DNA of 64,000 nucleotides from contig NZ_SLVX01000008.1 of NCBI RefSeq assembly GCF_004341885.1, positions 125,745-189,744 on the forward strand, read 5' to 3'. Shown here piece by piece: positions 26,871 to 35,974 of the stretch. This DNA is from Shinella granuli. GTDB taxonomy: Bacteria; Pseudomonadota; Alphaproteobacteria; Rhizobiales; Rhizobiaceae. Positions within the stretch are counted from its first letter, which is position 1. Each line of letters starts with the position of its first letter. The notes under the pieces are model-generated. The model was given only the letters and a program-made list of their open reading frames with translations, was not told the origin of the DNA and made no database searches. Made by a program: the position numbers and the translations under genes.

Positions 26871-28037
26871 ATGACGGCCGAAAGCACGACAGCAGGTGAG
26901 GAGCGCGGCCTCCCATGGGCCGCGATGGCCGGCATCATCGCGACCGTCTCGGTCTTCGCCCTGGCGCAGGGGCTGACCTATCCGCTGCTCAGCTTCATCC
27001 TGGAGCGGCAGGGCACGACGCCCGGCCTCATCGGCCTGTCGGCCGCCATGACGCCGCTCGGCTTCATCGTCTCGGCGCCGCTCATTCCGGTGCTCGCGCG
27101 GCGCGTCGGCGCGGCGCGGCTGGCGGTCCTGTGCGCGCTCCTCGCCGCGCTCATCCTTGCGGCCATCGGGCTCGTGCAGGACGTGCGGGCCTGGATGCCG
27201 CTGCGCTTTCTCCTCGGCGTCTTCGCCAATCCGCTCTATGTGATCAGCGAGACCTGGCTGATCGCGCTCACGCCCGCCGCGCGCCGCGGCCGCATCCTCG
27301 GCCTCTATTCCTCGGTCGTCTCGGGCGGCTTCGCCATCGGCCCGCTGTCGCTCGGCCTTGCGGGCACGACGGGCTGGGCGCCGTTCTTCGTCGGCATCAT
27401 CGCCTTCGTCCTGTGCAGCCTGATCGTGCTCGCCGTCGCCCGGCGCCTGCCGGACATGCCGCGGGAAGGCGAGACGGCATCGGTCGGCGGCATTTTCTCG
27501 CGCGCGCCGCTCCTCCTCTTCGCGGTCTTCACCGCGGCGGCCTTCGAGCAGACCTTCGTGTCGCTCTTTGCGGTCTATGGCGCGGCGCTCGGCAGCGGCG
27601 AGGCCCGCATCGCCGCGCTCATCACCGTGTTCATCGCCGGAAACGCCGTGCTGCAGGTCGTGCTCGGGCGCATCGCCGAGCGCTGCGGGGCGGCGCGCAC
27701 CATGCTGGCCTGCGCCCTTGCCGCGCTTTTCTTCTGCCTGCTTTTGCCGCAGGTCTTTGCCGCCTGGCCCGTCTGGCCGCTGCTCTTCGTCTGGGGCGGG
27801 GTCTCGTTCGGCATCTACACCATGGCGCTGATCCAGCTTGGCGAGCGCTTCACCGGCCAGGCGCTGATCGCCGGCAATGCCGCCTTCGCCCTCGTCTGGG
27901 GCCTCGGCGGCATTGCCGGCTCGCCCGCGACGGGCCTGGCCATGCAGCTGATCGGCCACCAAGGCCTGCCGGCCGCGCTCGGCCTCCTGTGCGCCGTGCT
28001 GGCGCTCCTCTTGATGGCGCGGCGACGGCGGGCCTGA
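26871..28037 (+). CDS. MFS transporter
   Basis: The 388-residue integral membrane protein has about 12 hydrophobic helices. The loop between TM2 and TM3 reads LIPVLARRVGAARLAVL, a variant of the MFS motif A (usually GxLaDrxGrr), and TM4-5 carry RFLLGVFANPLYVISETWLIAL, resembling the YcaD/drug-type MFS group where a conserved ETWL is seen. The open frame extends far upstream but the ATG at 26,871 gives the expected short cytoplasmic N-terminus. Probably a proton-driven exporter or importer of a small molecule; substrate unknown. Confidence 0.85.
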   Translation: MTAESTTAGEERGLPWAAMAGIIATVSVFALAQGLTYPLLSFILERQGTTPGLIGLSAAMTPLGFIVSAPLIPVLARRVGAARLAVLCALLAALILAAIGLVQDVRAWMPLRFLLGVFANPLYVISETWLIALTPAARRGRILGLYSSVVSGGFAIGPLSLGLAGTTGWAPFFVGIIAFVLCSLIVLAVARRLPDMPREGETASVGGIFSRAPLLLFAVFTAAAFEQTFVSLFAVYGAALGSGEARIAALITVFIAGNAVLQVVLGRIAERCGAARTMLACALAALFFCLLLPQVFAAWPVWPLLFVWGGVSFGIYTMALIQLGERFTGQALIAGNAAFALVWGLGGIAGSPATGLAMQLIGHQGLPAALGLLCAVLALLLMARRRRA

Positions 28038-28043
28038 TCGCCT

Positions 28044-28958
28044 TTATGCGGTCTTGTTCGCCTCCAGCTTGTCCTGCGTCTTCGTGTCGAAGTCGGCGGC
28101 GTCGTGGCGTTCGTGCAGCTGCTCGGACGGATCGCCGCTCAACCGGTTCACCATGCGGCCGCGCTTGACCGCCGGGCGGGCCGCGATCTCGGCCGTCCAG
28201 CGCTGGACGTTGCCGTAGCTCTGGACATCGAGGAAGGTGCCGGCATCGCCATAGGCCTGGTTGAGCGCGAGGTTGCCGTACCACGGCCAGATGGCCATGT
28301 CGGCGATCGTGTAATCGTCGCCGGCCATGAACCGGTTGTCCGCCAGATGCCGGTCGAGCACGTCGAGCTGACGCTTCACCTCCATGGCATAGCGGTCGAT
28401 GGCATATTGGATACGCATCGGCGCATAGGCATAGAAATGGCCGAAGCCGCCGCCGAGGAAGGGCGCCGAGCCCATCTGCCAGAACAGCCAGTTGAAGGTT
28501 TCCGTGCGGGCGCGCAGCGCGCTCGGCAGGAAGGCACCGAACTTCTCGGCGAGATAGAGCAGGATGGAGGCGGATTCGAAGACGCGCACCGGCGCGCCGC
28601 CGCCCGTCGGCGCGTGGTCCATCAGCGCCGGGATCTTGGAATTCGGATTGACCTCGACGAAGCCGGAGCCGAACTGGTCGCCATCGCCGATGCGGATGGG
28701 CCAGGCATCGTATTCGGCGCCCGCATGGCCCGCAGCCAGAAGCTCCTCCAGCATGATCGTGACCTTCACGCCGTTGGGCGTGGCGAGCGAATAGAGCTGC
28801 AGGGGATGCCTGCCGACCGGCAGGTCCTTGTCATGCGTCGGGCCGGCGATGGGGCGGTTGATATTGGCGAAGGCGCCGCCATTGCCCTTTTCCCAGGTCC
28901 ATACCTTCGGGGGCTCGTAGCCGGCGGGGAAATTGTCGGCGGGGGATTTCTCGGTCAT
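28044..28958 (-). CDS. yghU: YghU-type glutathione S-transferase / disulfide-bond oxidoreductase
   Basis: The 304-residue protein has a YghU N-terminal extension (PPKVWTWEKGNGGAFANINRPIAG), then a thioredoxin-like GST domain with LYSLATPNGVKVTIMLEELL and the glutathione-contacting VFESASILLYLAEKFG. An all-helical C-terminal domain follows (GFGHFYAYAPMRIQYAIDRY, DDYTIADMAIWPWY). YghU enzymes bind two glutathiones and reduce disulfides or organic peroxides in the cytoplasm. The ATG at 28,958 begins MTEKSPADNF; the open frame upstream runs into repeat DNA. It is convergent with the MFS gene, 6 bp apart. Confidence 0.9.
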   Translation of the reverse strand: MTEKSPADNFPAGYEPPKVWTWEKGNGGAFANINRPIAGPTHDKDLPVGRHPLQLYSLATPNGVKVTIMLEELLAAGHAGAEYDAWPIRIGDGDQFGSGFVEVNPNSKIPALMDHAPTGGGAPVRVFESASILLYLAEKFGAFLPSALRARTETFNWLFWQMGSAPFLGGGFGHFYAYAPMRIQYAIDRYAMEVKRQLDVLDRHLADNRFMAGDDYTIADMAIWPWYGNLALNQAYGDAGTFLDVQSYGNVQRWTAEIAARPAVKRGRMVNRLSGDPSEQLHERHDAADFDTKTQDKLEANKTA

Positions 28959-29104
28959 GAATCTATCCTTGTCTTTGCCCGAACGCATCCGGCTGCCGGA
29001 TGCACCTTGCTCCATATAGGAAGGCGATTGCGTTTTCTTATCCCCTCCCGCGGCTCCCGTGCAATGCAGGGTCATCGCCTCTGACGTTCGACGGTGCTGC
29101 ACAT

Positions 29105-29235
29105 CCCCTTCTCCCCCGCGGGGAGAAGGTGGCCCGAAGGGTCGGATGAGGGGGTGGCTCATGCGGATCGTTTGCGCCTTCGGCACCCCCCTCATCCGCC
29201 TGCCGGCACCTTCTCCCCGCGGGGGAGAAGGGGAA
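29105..29235. repeat. Palindromic intergenic element, two variant arms
   Basis: The left arm begins with hairpin CCTTCTCCCCCGCGGGGAGA (from 29,107) and ends GTCGGATGAGGGGG (29,141-29,154). The right arm begins CCCCCCTCATCCGCCTGCC (29,186) and ends with hairpin CTTCTCCCCGCGGGGGAGAA (about 29,210-29,229). The outer parts are inverted repeats, but the inner parts differ: the left arm has GGTGGCCCGAAGG where the right has the complement of GGTGCCGGCAGG. It is thus a composite of two subtypes of the same repeat family. It fills most of the 385-bp gap upstream of lhgO. Confidence 0.82.
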
Positions 29236-29343
29236 GAAGGCGATGGCCCGCCTTCAGCAGGGCAGGATCACGCCCGGGATGGCGCGGGGCTATGGCGGAT
29301 GCCGGGCGGTTGGCGCATAGTCCGCCGCCGAGAGGCAAGACAC

Positions 29344-30537
29344 ATGAAATACGATTACTGCGTCATCGGCGGCGGCATCGTCGGGCTGGCAACGGCTATG
29401 CGGCTTCTGGAGGAGCGTCCCGGCAGCAGCCTGGTCCTCCTGGAGAAGGAGGCGGCGGTCGGCCGGCACCAGACCGGCCACAACAGCGGCGTCATCCATG
29501 CCGGCATCTACTATCCGCCCGGCAGCCTGAAGGCCGAGCTGTGCCGCGAGGGCGCGGCCGCCACCAAGGCCTTCTGCGCCGAGAACGGCATCCGCTTCGA
29601 GACCTGCGGCAAGCTTCTCGTCGCCACCTCCGATCTCGAAATGCAGCGCATGGATGCGCTTTACGAACGCTCGAAGCAGAACACGATCGAGGTGCACCGC
29701 CTCGGCGCGGACGAGTTGAAGGAACGCGAGCCGAATATCCGCGGCCGCGGGGCGCTCTTCGTTCCCGCGACCGGCATCGTCAGCTATGCCGAGGTCTGCG
29801 AGGCCATGGGACGCCGCATTGCGGCCCTCGGCGGCGAGATCCGCCTGTCCACCCGCGTGACCGGCATTCGCGAGGCACCGGACGCGGTGACCATCGGGTC
29901 GGAAGGCGGAAGCTGGCAGGCGCGCAAGCTGGTGGTCTGCGGCGGCCTCCAGTCGGACCGGCTCGCCCTTCTCGCCGGCCTGTCGATCGAGCACCGCATC
30001 GTGCCCTTCCGCGGCGAATATTACCGCCTGCCCGCCGACAGGAACGACATCGTCCACCACCTGATCTACCCCGTCCCCGATCCCGCCTTGCCCTTCCTCG
30101 GCGTCCACCTGACGCGAATGATCGACGGCAGCGTGACGGTCGGGCCCAATGCCGTGATCGGCTTTGCCCGCGAGGGCTATCCGCGCCTTTCCGTCAACCT
30201 TTCCGACATGGCCGACTACGCGCTGTTCCCCGGCTTCTGGAAGACCGTGTTCGCCAACCGGAAATCGGCCGTGACGGAGCTGCGCAACTCGCTCTGGAAA
30301 CCGGGCTATCTCGCGCAATGCCGGAAATACTGCCCGGGCCTCGGGCTTGCCGACCTCCTGCCGCACGAGGCCGGCATCCGCGCCCAGGCGGTGGGGAGGG
30401 ACGGCGCCCTCATCCACGATTTCCTGTTCGTCCAGACGGAGCGCATGCTGCATGTCTGCAACGCGCCCTCCCCCGCCGCCACCTCCGCCATCCCGATCGC
30501 CCGGATGATCGCCCGCCGCACGATGGAGACGCCGTAG
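29344..30537 (+). CDS. lhgO: L-2-hydroxyglutarate oxidase/dehydrogenase
   Basis: The 397-residue FAD enzyme oxidises L-2-hydroxyglutarate to 2-oxoglutarate, passing electrons to the membrane quinone pool or oxygen. The dinucleotide-binding GGGIVGLATA is at residues 9-18. The family signature GRHQTGHNSGVIHAGIYY follows at about 41-58, PFRGEYY and HLTRMIDGSVTVGPNAV lie further on, and the late segment GIRAQAVGRDG...DFLF is characteristic of LhgO. It protects against this by-product and may feed lysine/glutarate catabolism. Its promoter must lie in or beside the palindromic repeat region just upstream. Confidence 0.93.
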   Translation: MKYDYCVIGGGIVGLATAMRLLEERPGSSLVLLEKEAAVGRHQTGHNSGVIHAGIYYPPGSLKAELCREGAAATKAFCAENGIRFETCGKLLVATSDLEMQRMDALYERSKQNTIEVHRLGADELKEREPNIRGRGALFVPATGIVSYAEVCEAMGRRIAALGGEIRLSTRVTGIREAPDAVTIGSEGGSWQARKLVVCGGLQSDRLALLAGLSIEHRIVPFRGEYYRLPADRNDIVHHLIYPVPDPALPFLGVHLTRMIDGSVTVGPNAVIGFAREGYPRLSVNLSDMADYALFPGFWKTVFANRKSAVTELRNSLWKPGYLAQCRKYCPGLGLADLLPHEAGIRAQAVGRDGALIHDFLFVQTERMLHVCNAPSPAATSAIPIARMIARRTMETP

Positions 30538-30699
30538 CCGCCCAGCCGGAAAGGGCGGTGCGATGACTTCGCTGCGATGCCCCCTGGCGCCTTCAGGGCG
30601 CTTGCGTGGACCGAAGAGGGCGGGCCTTCCGCCTTTGCCTTTTGCCGAATCGCCCGGGTGCCGCTAGAGCAGGACGCACACAACGGGACCGGAACATCC

Positions 30700-31290
30700 T
30701 TGAAGACCATCGCGATCGATTTCGAGACAGCCAATGAACAGCGGGCCAGCGCCTGCTCGGTCGGCCTTGCCTGGATCGAGAACGGGCGGGTGGTGCGCGT
30801 CGAGGAGCGGCTGATACGGCCGAAGAGCATGCGCTTTTCCTCCTTCAACATCGCGATCCACGGCATCCGGCCGGAACATGTCGAGGACGCGGGCGAGTTT
30901 CCCGAAGTCATGGACGAGTTCGCCGACGATTTCCGGAACGCCACGATGATCGCCCACAACGCGGCGTTCGATTTCAGCGTCTGGCGCGCCTGCCTCGATC
31001 AGTACCGGCAAGGCTATCCCGAGCTTCGTTATCTCTGCTCGGTGAAGATGGCGCAGAAGGTCTGGCCCGATCTCGGATCCCACAAGCTCAACGTGCTCGC
31101 CGCCCATCTCGGCCTGAGCTTCGCGCACCACAATGCGGCCGAGGACGCCGCGGTCTGCGCGGAGGCCGCCCTCTCGATCGCGCGATCGCTCAAGGTGGAC
31201 AGCGTGCAGGACGTGCCGGCGCGGATCGGCATGAAGGCGGGCCGGCTGTTTGCCGGCGGCTACGAGGCCTGCACCTGCCGCAGGTTCTGA
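30700..31290 (+). CDS. DEDDh 3'-5' exonuclease (DnaQ-like)
   Basis: The 196-residue protein carries all DEDDh residues: IDFETAN (Asp 7, Glu 9), HNAAFDFSVW (Asp 91) and HHNAAEDA (His 144, Asp 149). The probable start is TTG at 30,700, where exonuclease homology begins; an ATG at 30,577 would add 41 residues of low-complexity sequence and cannot be excluded. It is likely a stand-alone exonuclease that trims DNA or RNA 3' ends, similar to epsilon-subunit-like proteins of many alphaproteobacteria. It is monocistronic, with a terminator-like hairpin directly after the stop. Confidence 0.82.
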   Translation: MKTIAIDFETANEQRASACSVGLAWIENGRVVRVEERLIRPKSMRFSSFNIAIHGIRPEHVEDAGEFPEVMDEFADDFRNATMIAHNAAFDFSVWRACLDQYRQGYPELRYLCSVKMAQKVWPDLGSHKLNVLAAHLGLSFAHHNAAEDAAVCAEAALSIARSLKVDSVQDVPARIGMKAGRLFAGGYEACTCRRF

Positions 31291-31318
31291 CCGGCGGCCC
31301 TGCCGCCGGCCTCGTTTT
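31291..31318 (+). terminator. Rho-independent-type hairpin after the exonuclease gene
   Basis: CCGGCGGC (31,291-31,298) and GCCGCCGG (31,302-31,309) form a perfect 8-bp stem with a 3-base loop immediately after the stop codon, followed by CCTCGTTTT. The T-run is short (4 bases), which is usual for this GC-rich group. Confidence 0.65.
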
Positions 31319-31489
31319 CCGCCTTGCAAAAGCCCGCATCTGGTTGAAAAAAGAGCCGCGTCATCGCAATGCGGGGCGCTCCCGCACTATCGCCAAGATT
31401 TTTTCTATCTTCGCTTTTCATTCCTGGATTGTACGCAGCCGAAACTCTACGTACCGGTCCAACACCGCCGGCTGTCATTCGGAGCAACA

Positions 31490-32599
31490 ATGTTCGCACG
31501 CAACAAGGCATGGTCCAGCGCGGCCGGGGCCGTCTGGCTTTTGATCACGGTAGCCACTAGCGGATCTCAGGCCGCATGGGCGCAGACGGCGGATGCTTCC
31601 AGCCCGCCGCTGGAATTGGCCGGCGTCGACGTCACGCGCGTCGAGCCGCGCGACATTGCCAGCGACGTGCGGATCTCCGGATCGCTGGCGCCGATCCGCC
31701 GGTCGACGCTCGCCGCGCGCGTCGCCTCGACGATCGTCGAGCTGCCCGTCAAGGTCGGCGATGTCGTCCGCAAGGGAGACCTTCTCGTTCGCTTCGACAC
31801 GCGGGCGCTCGAATCCACGCTGACCGTGCGCCGGGCTTCGGCGGAGGCCCTGGCCGCGCAACTGCAGCTCGCCGAATCCGTCCTGCGCCGCACCACCAGC
31901 CTCGGGCAGAGCGGCGCGTCCACGGAGGCGGCGACCCTGGAGGCCGAGGCCAATGTCGCCAATCTCGCCGCCCAGCTTCGCTCGAAGCAGGCCGAGATCG
32001 CGGATGCCGAGCGCGACCTCGCCGATGCGCAGGTCCGCGCCGTGTTCGACGGCGTCGTCGCCTCGCGGCCCGTCGAGCAGGACCAGACGGTGGCGCTCAA
32101 CACCGAGCTCCTCACCATCGTCGATCTCTCCAGGATGGAGGTGGATGCGGGCGTGCCGACCAGCCGCATTCCCATGGTGCGGGTCGGCCAGCCGGTCGAG
32201 CTCACGGTCGAGGGTTTTGCGGACAGGACCTTCTCCGGCGCGGTCACGCGCATTTCGCCCACCGCCGTCGCCGGCTCGCGGGCCGTGCGGGTCTTCCTGG
32301 CGATCGACAACAACGACCGCACGCTGAAGGGCGGCATGTTCACGACGGGCATCCTCAAGGTCGACGAGCGGAAGGGCGTCATCGCCCTGCCGAACGCGGC
32401 GATCCGCCAGGACCAGACGGGCAGCTTCGTGCTCAAGGTGACGGAAGGCGTGCTGCGCCGCCAGCCGGTCGTGCTCGGCACGGCATGGACGGACCGGGGC
32501 CTCGTCGCGGTTTCGGGGCTTGAAACCGGCGACGTCGTCGTGTCCGCGCCGCTGCCGGCGCTGGAGGCGGGCATGCCGGTCGTCGTCGAGGGGCTGTAA
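31490..32599 (+). CDS. RND efflux periplasmic adaptor (HlyD/MFP family)
   Basis: The 369-residue protein has a signal peptide (WLLITVATSGSQAAWA), a lipoyl-like half-motif ELPVKVGDVVRKGDLLVRFDT, a coiled-coil hairpin (about residues 105-175), and the second lipoyl half DAQVRAVFDGVVASRPVE. A beta-barrel domain and a membrane-proximal domain (IALPNAAIRQDQTG...VVVSAPL) follow. It bridges the inner-membrane RND pump encoded 3 bp downstream to an outer-membrane channel of TolC type, which is not encoded nearby. The ATG at 31,490 follows GGAGCAACA. The drug or metal exported is not deducible; no TetR-type regulator lies adjacent. Confidence 0.9.
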   Translation: MFARNKAWSSAAGAVWLLITVATSGSQAAWAQTADASSPPLELAGVDVTRVEPRDIASDVRISGSLAPIRRSTLAARVASTIVELPVKVGDVVRKGDLLVRFDTRALESTLTVRRASAEALAAQLQLAESVLRRTTSLGQSGASTEAATLEAEANVANLAAQLRSKQAEIADAERDLADAQVRAVFDGVVASRPVEQDQTVALNTELLTIVDLSRMEVDAGVPTSRIPMVRVGQPVELTVEGFADRTFSGAVTRISPTAVAGSRAVRVFLAIDNNDRTLKGGMFTTGILKVDERKGVIALPNAAIRQDQTGSFVLKVTEGVLRRQPVVLGTAWTDRGLVAVSGLETGDVVVSAPLPALEAGMPVVVEGL

Positions 32600-32602
32600 G
32601 CG

Positions 32603-35600
32603 ATGTTCCTCACGCGCATCAGCGTCCGCCATCCCGTCTTCGCCACCATGATGATGGTGACGATCCTGGTCATCGGGCTGTTCTCCTATTTCCGCCTCGG
32701 CGTCGACCAGTTCCCCGAGACCGACCTTCCCATCGTCGTCGTCACCGCGAGCTATACGGGCGCCTCGCCCTCGACCGTGGAAAGCGAAGTGTCGCGCCCG
32801 ATCGAGACGGCGCTGAACACGATCGGCGGCATCGACACGATCATCTCCGAATCCTACGAGGGCCGCTCCGTCGTCGTCGTGCAGTTCGAGCTCGACGTGG
32901 ATTCGCAGGTGGCCGCCCAGGAGGTGCGCGACCGCGTCGCGCGGCTGGAGGCGAGCTTCCCCGACGCGGTGGACACGCCGCAGGTCACCCGCTTCAATCC
33001 GGACGACGCGCCCATCCTCTCCATCGCCGCCTCGTCCTCGAAGCGCACGCTTTCGGAGATCACCACGCTCGCCAACCGCGTGATCACCAACCGGCTCAGC
33101 GTCATCGCCGGCGTCGGCCAGATCTCGCTGGTCGGCGGCAGCGAGCGCCAGGTGCTCGTTATGGTCGATCCCGACCGCCTCGAAGCCTATGGCATCGCGG
33201 TCACCTCCGTCATGGACGCCATCCGCAAGGAGAACCAGGACCGCGCCGCCGGCACGCTGATCTCCGGCATCAACCAGCGCATCGTCACCGTCGAGGGCCG
33301 CGTGCCGGATGTGGCGGGCTTCAACGGCATCATCGTCGCGCAGAGCGGCGGCTATCCGGTCTATCTGTCCGACGTCGCGACGATCCTCGACATCGGCGCC
33401 GAGGTGACGAGCCGCGCCACCTACCAGGGCATGCCCTCGCTGGGGCTGGACGTCGTCAAGGTGCAGGGCGCCAACACCGTGGAAGTGGCGCGGGAACTGC
33501 GCAAGGAGATCGCGGCGCTGAATGTCGAGCTTGCCCGCGAGGGCGTCGAGCTGAAGGTGACGCGCGACAATTCCCGGCCCATCGCCGCCCAGGTGCAGGA
33601 GGTCCAGCGCACCCTGATCGAGGGCGGCGTGCTCACCGTGGTGATCGTCTTCCTGTTCCTCAATTCCTGGCGCTCGACCGTCATCACCGGGCTGACCCTG
33701 CCGATCTCGGTGATCGGCACCTTCGCCCTCATCCATGCGCTCGGCTTCACGCTCAACACCATGACGCTCATGGCGCTGTCGCTGTCGATCGGCATCCTGA
33801 TCGACGACGCGATCGTCGTGCGCGAGAACATCACGCGCCATCTGCACATGGGCAAGAGCCATGTGGATGCTGCCCTCGACGGCACGAACGAGATCGGCCT
33901 TGCGGTTCTCGCCACCACGCTCTGCATCGTCGCGGTCTTCCTGCCCGTCGCCTTCATGGGCGGGCTCATCGGCCGGTTCTTCCTGCAGTTCGGCGTGACC
34001 GTCGCCGTCGCGGTGCTCATCTCGCTCTTCGTGTCCTTCACGCTCGACCCGATGCTGTCGAGCGTCTGGTACGATCCGCAGTCCGAGGTGAACGCCAAGC
34101 GAGGCCCGCTCGGGCGGCTGATCGCGCGGTTCGACCGCTGGTTCGAGCGCCTCGCCGACCGGTATCGCCGGCTCATCCGCTGGACCTTCCGCTATCGCAA
34201 GACGACGGTCTTCGTGGTCATCGCGCTGTTCTTCGCAAGCCTGATGCTCGTGCCGCGCATCGGCGCGGAATTCCTGCCGCCGGCCGACCAGGGCGAGGTC
34301 TCCATCGCGCTGAAGGCCACCGAGGGCGCGTCGCTGGACTACATGGCGGCGAAGGTCGGCCAGGTCGAACGGGCGCTGCGCGAGTTCGACTATGTCGACA
34401 CCATCTATTCCACCATCAATGCCGGCGGGGCGCGCGGCTTCAACGAGGCGACGGTGGCCGTCCAGCTCAAGCCGAGCACCGAGCGCTCGGTGACGACGGC
34501 GGCCAGCATGGAGCCGTTCCGCAAGCGCCTCGCCTCCATTGCCGGCCTGGAGGTCTCCATCGGCCAGAACACGGGCATGGGCTCGTCGCAAAAGCCGCTC
34601 CAGCTCTCCGTGCTCGGCGACGGCGAGGCGGAACTGCGCCGCATCTCCAACGAGATCACCACCGCCCTTGCCGCCATCCCCGGCGCGACGGAGGTCGAAT
34701 CGTCGATCGAGAACAAGCGCCCGACGCTCGCCGTGCGGATCCGCCACGAGGCGGCGAGCGACCTCGACGTCTCGATCGCGGCCATCGGCGACACCCTGCG
34801 CCCGCTGGTGGCGGGCGATGCCATATCCGTCTGGAACGCACCGGACGGGGAGACCTACGATGTCGTGGTGCGCCTGCCGGCGACGGGCCGGCGCGATGCC
34901 GCGCAGCTTCGCGACCTCACCATCGCCACCGGCCGGACGGACGAGAACGGCAAGCCGATCACCGTTCTGCTCGACCAGGTGGCCGACGTCATCGAAAGCA
35001 CCGCGCCGGACGCCATCACGCGCAAGGACCTCTCCCGCGAGATCCGTATCGAGAGCAATATCGAGGGGCGCGCGCTCGGCGACGTGACGGCGGACCTCAA
35101 CGCCGCCATCGCGAAGATGCAGATCCCGGCGGGCTACCGCATCAGCTTCGGCGGCGATGCGGAAAACCTCCAGGAGAGCATGGGCTATGCGCTCCAGTCG
35201 CTCGCCCTTGCCGTCATCTTCATCTACATCATCCTCGCCTCGCAGTTCGGGTCCTTCCTCCAGCCCGTCGCCATCATGATGACGCTGCCGCTGTCGCTGA
35301 TCGGCGTCTTGATCGGCCTTCTCGTCACCGGCTCGACGCTCAACATGTTCTCGATCATCGGCTTCATCATGCTGATGGGCCTCGTCACCAAGAACGCGAT
35401 CCTGCTCGTCGACTATTCCAACCAGGGCCGGCGAGAAGGCAAGAGCCTGCAGGACAGCCTGGCGGATGCCGGCGCGGTGCGCCTGCGGCCGATCATCATG
35501 ACGACACTGGCGATGATCTTCGGCATGCTGCCGATGGCCATCGGCCTCGGCGAGGGCGGCGAGCAGCGCGCCCCGATGGCCCACGCCGTCATCGGCGGCC

Positions 35601-35752
35601 TCATCTCCTCCACGCTCCTGACGCTCGTCTTCGTGCCCGTGGTGCTGACGCTGCTCGACCCGGTCGGCGCGCGCGTCGCCGGATGGTTCCCCAGGGGACC
35701 CCGCCACCGGGAGCGGCAGGCCGAGGAGGACGCCGCCCTCCAGCGCCCTTGA
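32603..35752 (+). CDS. RND efflux permease, HAE1/AcrB-like
   Basis: The 1049-residue inner-membrane pump has the RND layout of TM1, a large periplasmic loop, TM2-6 plus TM7, a second loop and TM8-12. It starts [20 protein letters not shown] and carries [21 protein letters not shown], and TM4 holds [18 protein letters not shown] with the paired Asp residues of proton relay. The second half ends [25 protein letters not shown]. These fit the hydrophobe/amphiphile efflux-1 family. It uses proton influx to expel compounds via the adaptor encoded just upstream. Confidence 0.94.
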   Translation: MFLTRISVRHPVFATMMMVTILVIGLFSYFRLGVDQFPETDLPIVVVTASYTGASPSTVESEVSRPIETALNTIGGIDTIISESYEGRSVVVVQFELDVDSQVAAQEVRDRVARLEASFPDAVDTPQVTRFNPDDAPILSIAASSSKRTLSEITTLANRVITNRLSVIAGVGQISLVGGSERQVLVMVDPDRLEAYGIAVTSVMDAIRKENQDRAAGTLISGINQRIVTVEGRVPDVAGFNGIIVAQSGGYPVYLSDVATILDIGAEVTSRATYQGMPSLGLDVVKVQGANTVEVARELRKEIAALNVELAREGVELKVTRDNSRPIAAQVQEVQRTLIEGGVLTVVIVFLFLNSWRSTVITGLTLPISVIGTFALIHALGFTLNTMTLMALSLSIGILIDDAIVVRENITRHLHMGKSHVDAALDGTNEIGLAVLATTLCIVAVFLPVAFMGGLIGRFFLQFGVTVAVAVLISLFVSFTLDPMLSSVWYDPQSEVNAKRGPLGRLIARFDRWFERLADRYRRLIRWTFRYRKTTVFVVIALFFASLMLVPRIGAEFLPPADQGEVSIALKATEGASLDYMAAKVGQVERALREFDYVDTIYSTINAGGARGFNEATVAVQLKPSTERSVTTAASMEPFRKRLASIAGLEVSIGQNTGMGSSQKPLQLSVLGDGEAELRRISNEITTALAAIPGATEVESSIENKRPTLAVRIRHEAASDLDVSIAAIGDTLRPLVAGDAISVWNAPDGETYDVVVRLPATGRRDAAQLRDLTIATGRTDENGKPITVLLDQVADVIESTAPDAITRKDLSREIRIESNIEGRALGDVTADLNAAIAKMQIPAGYRISFGGDAENLQESMGYALQSLALAVIFIYIILASQFGSFLQPVAIMMTLPLSLIGVLIGLLVTGSTLNMFSIIGFIMLMGLVTKNAILLVDYSNQGRREGKSLQDSLADAGAVRLRPIIMTTLAMIFGMLPMAIGLGEGGEQRAPMAHAVIGGLISSTLLTLVFVPVVLTLLDPVGARVAGWFPRGPRHRERQAEEDAALQRP

Positions 35753-35868
35753 AGCGCCCCGTCCCGGGGGCGGGCCGAGCCGCGGAAACGGCCCCGCGGG
35801 ACGGCAAAATCGCCGGTTTAGGGAACCTTCCCGGCCCCCGGCCGTTTACGGTGCATTGCGAAAAAGTC

Positions 35869-35905
35869 CGCCAGCGCTGCCCGCTGGCGCAAAATTCCTC
35901 TTTTT
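35869..35905 (+). terminator. Hairpin between the RND pump and otsA
   Basis: CGCCAGCG (35,869-35,876) and CGCTGGCG (35,882-35,889) form a perfect 8-bp stem with a 5-base loop. A T-rich run (CTCTTTTT, to 35,905) begins several bases after the stem, so it is a plausible but imperfect intrinsic terminator for the RND operon. Confidence 0.45.
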
Positions 35906-35929
35906 CGGGTTCAACGCGCCCTCGCAAAG

Positions 35930-35946
35930 CCCTCATGCAATGAGGG
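35930..35946 (+). promoter_or_regulatory. Perfect hairpin in the otsA leader
   Basis: CCCTCAT at 35,930-35,936 and ATGAGGG at 35,940-35,946 pair around a GCA loop, ending 28 bases before the otsA ATG. It could be an operator or an mRNA stem-loop influencing translation or stability. No T-run follows, so a terminator is unlikely. Confidence 0.4.
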
Positions 35947-35974
35947 GCGCGGCCCACAAGGTAGTACCGATTTC

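Noticed and set aside
31475-35707. A 1,410-codon open frame antisense to the RND pump genes
   Set aside because: It lies wholly opposite two clear RND genes, its translation is repetitive (Asp/Arg/His/Gly rich) as expected of GC-rich antisense frames, and it has no domain or start signal.
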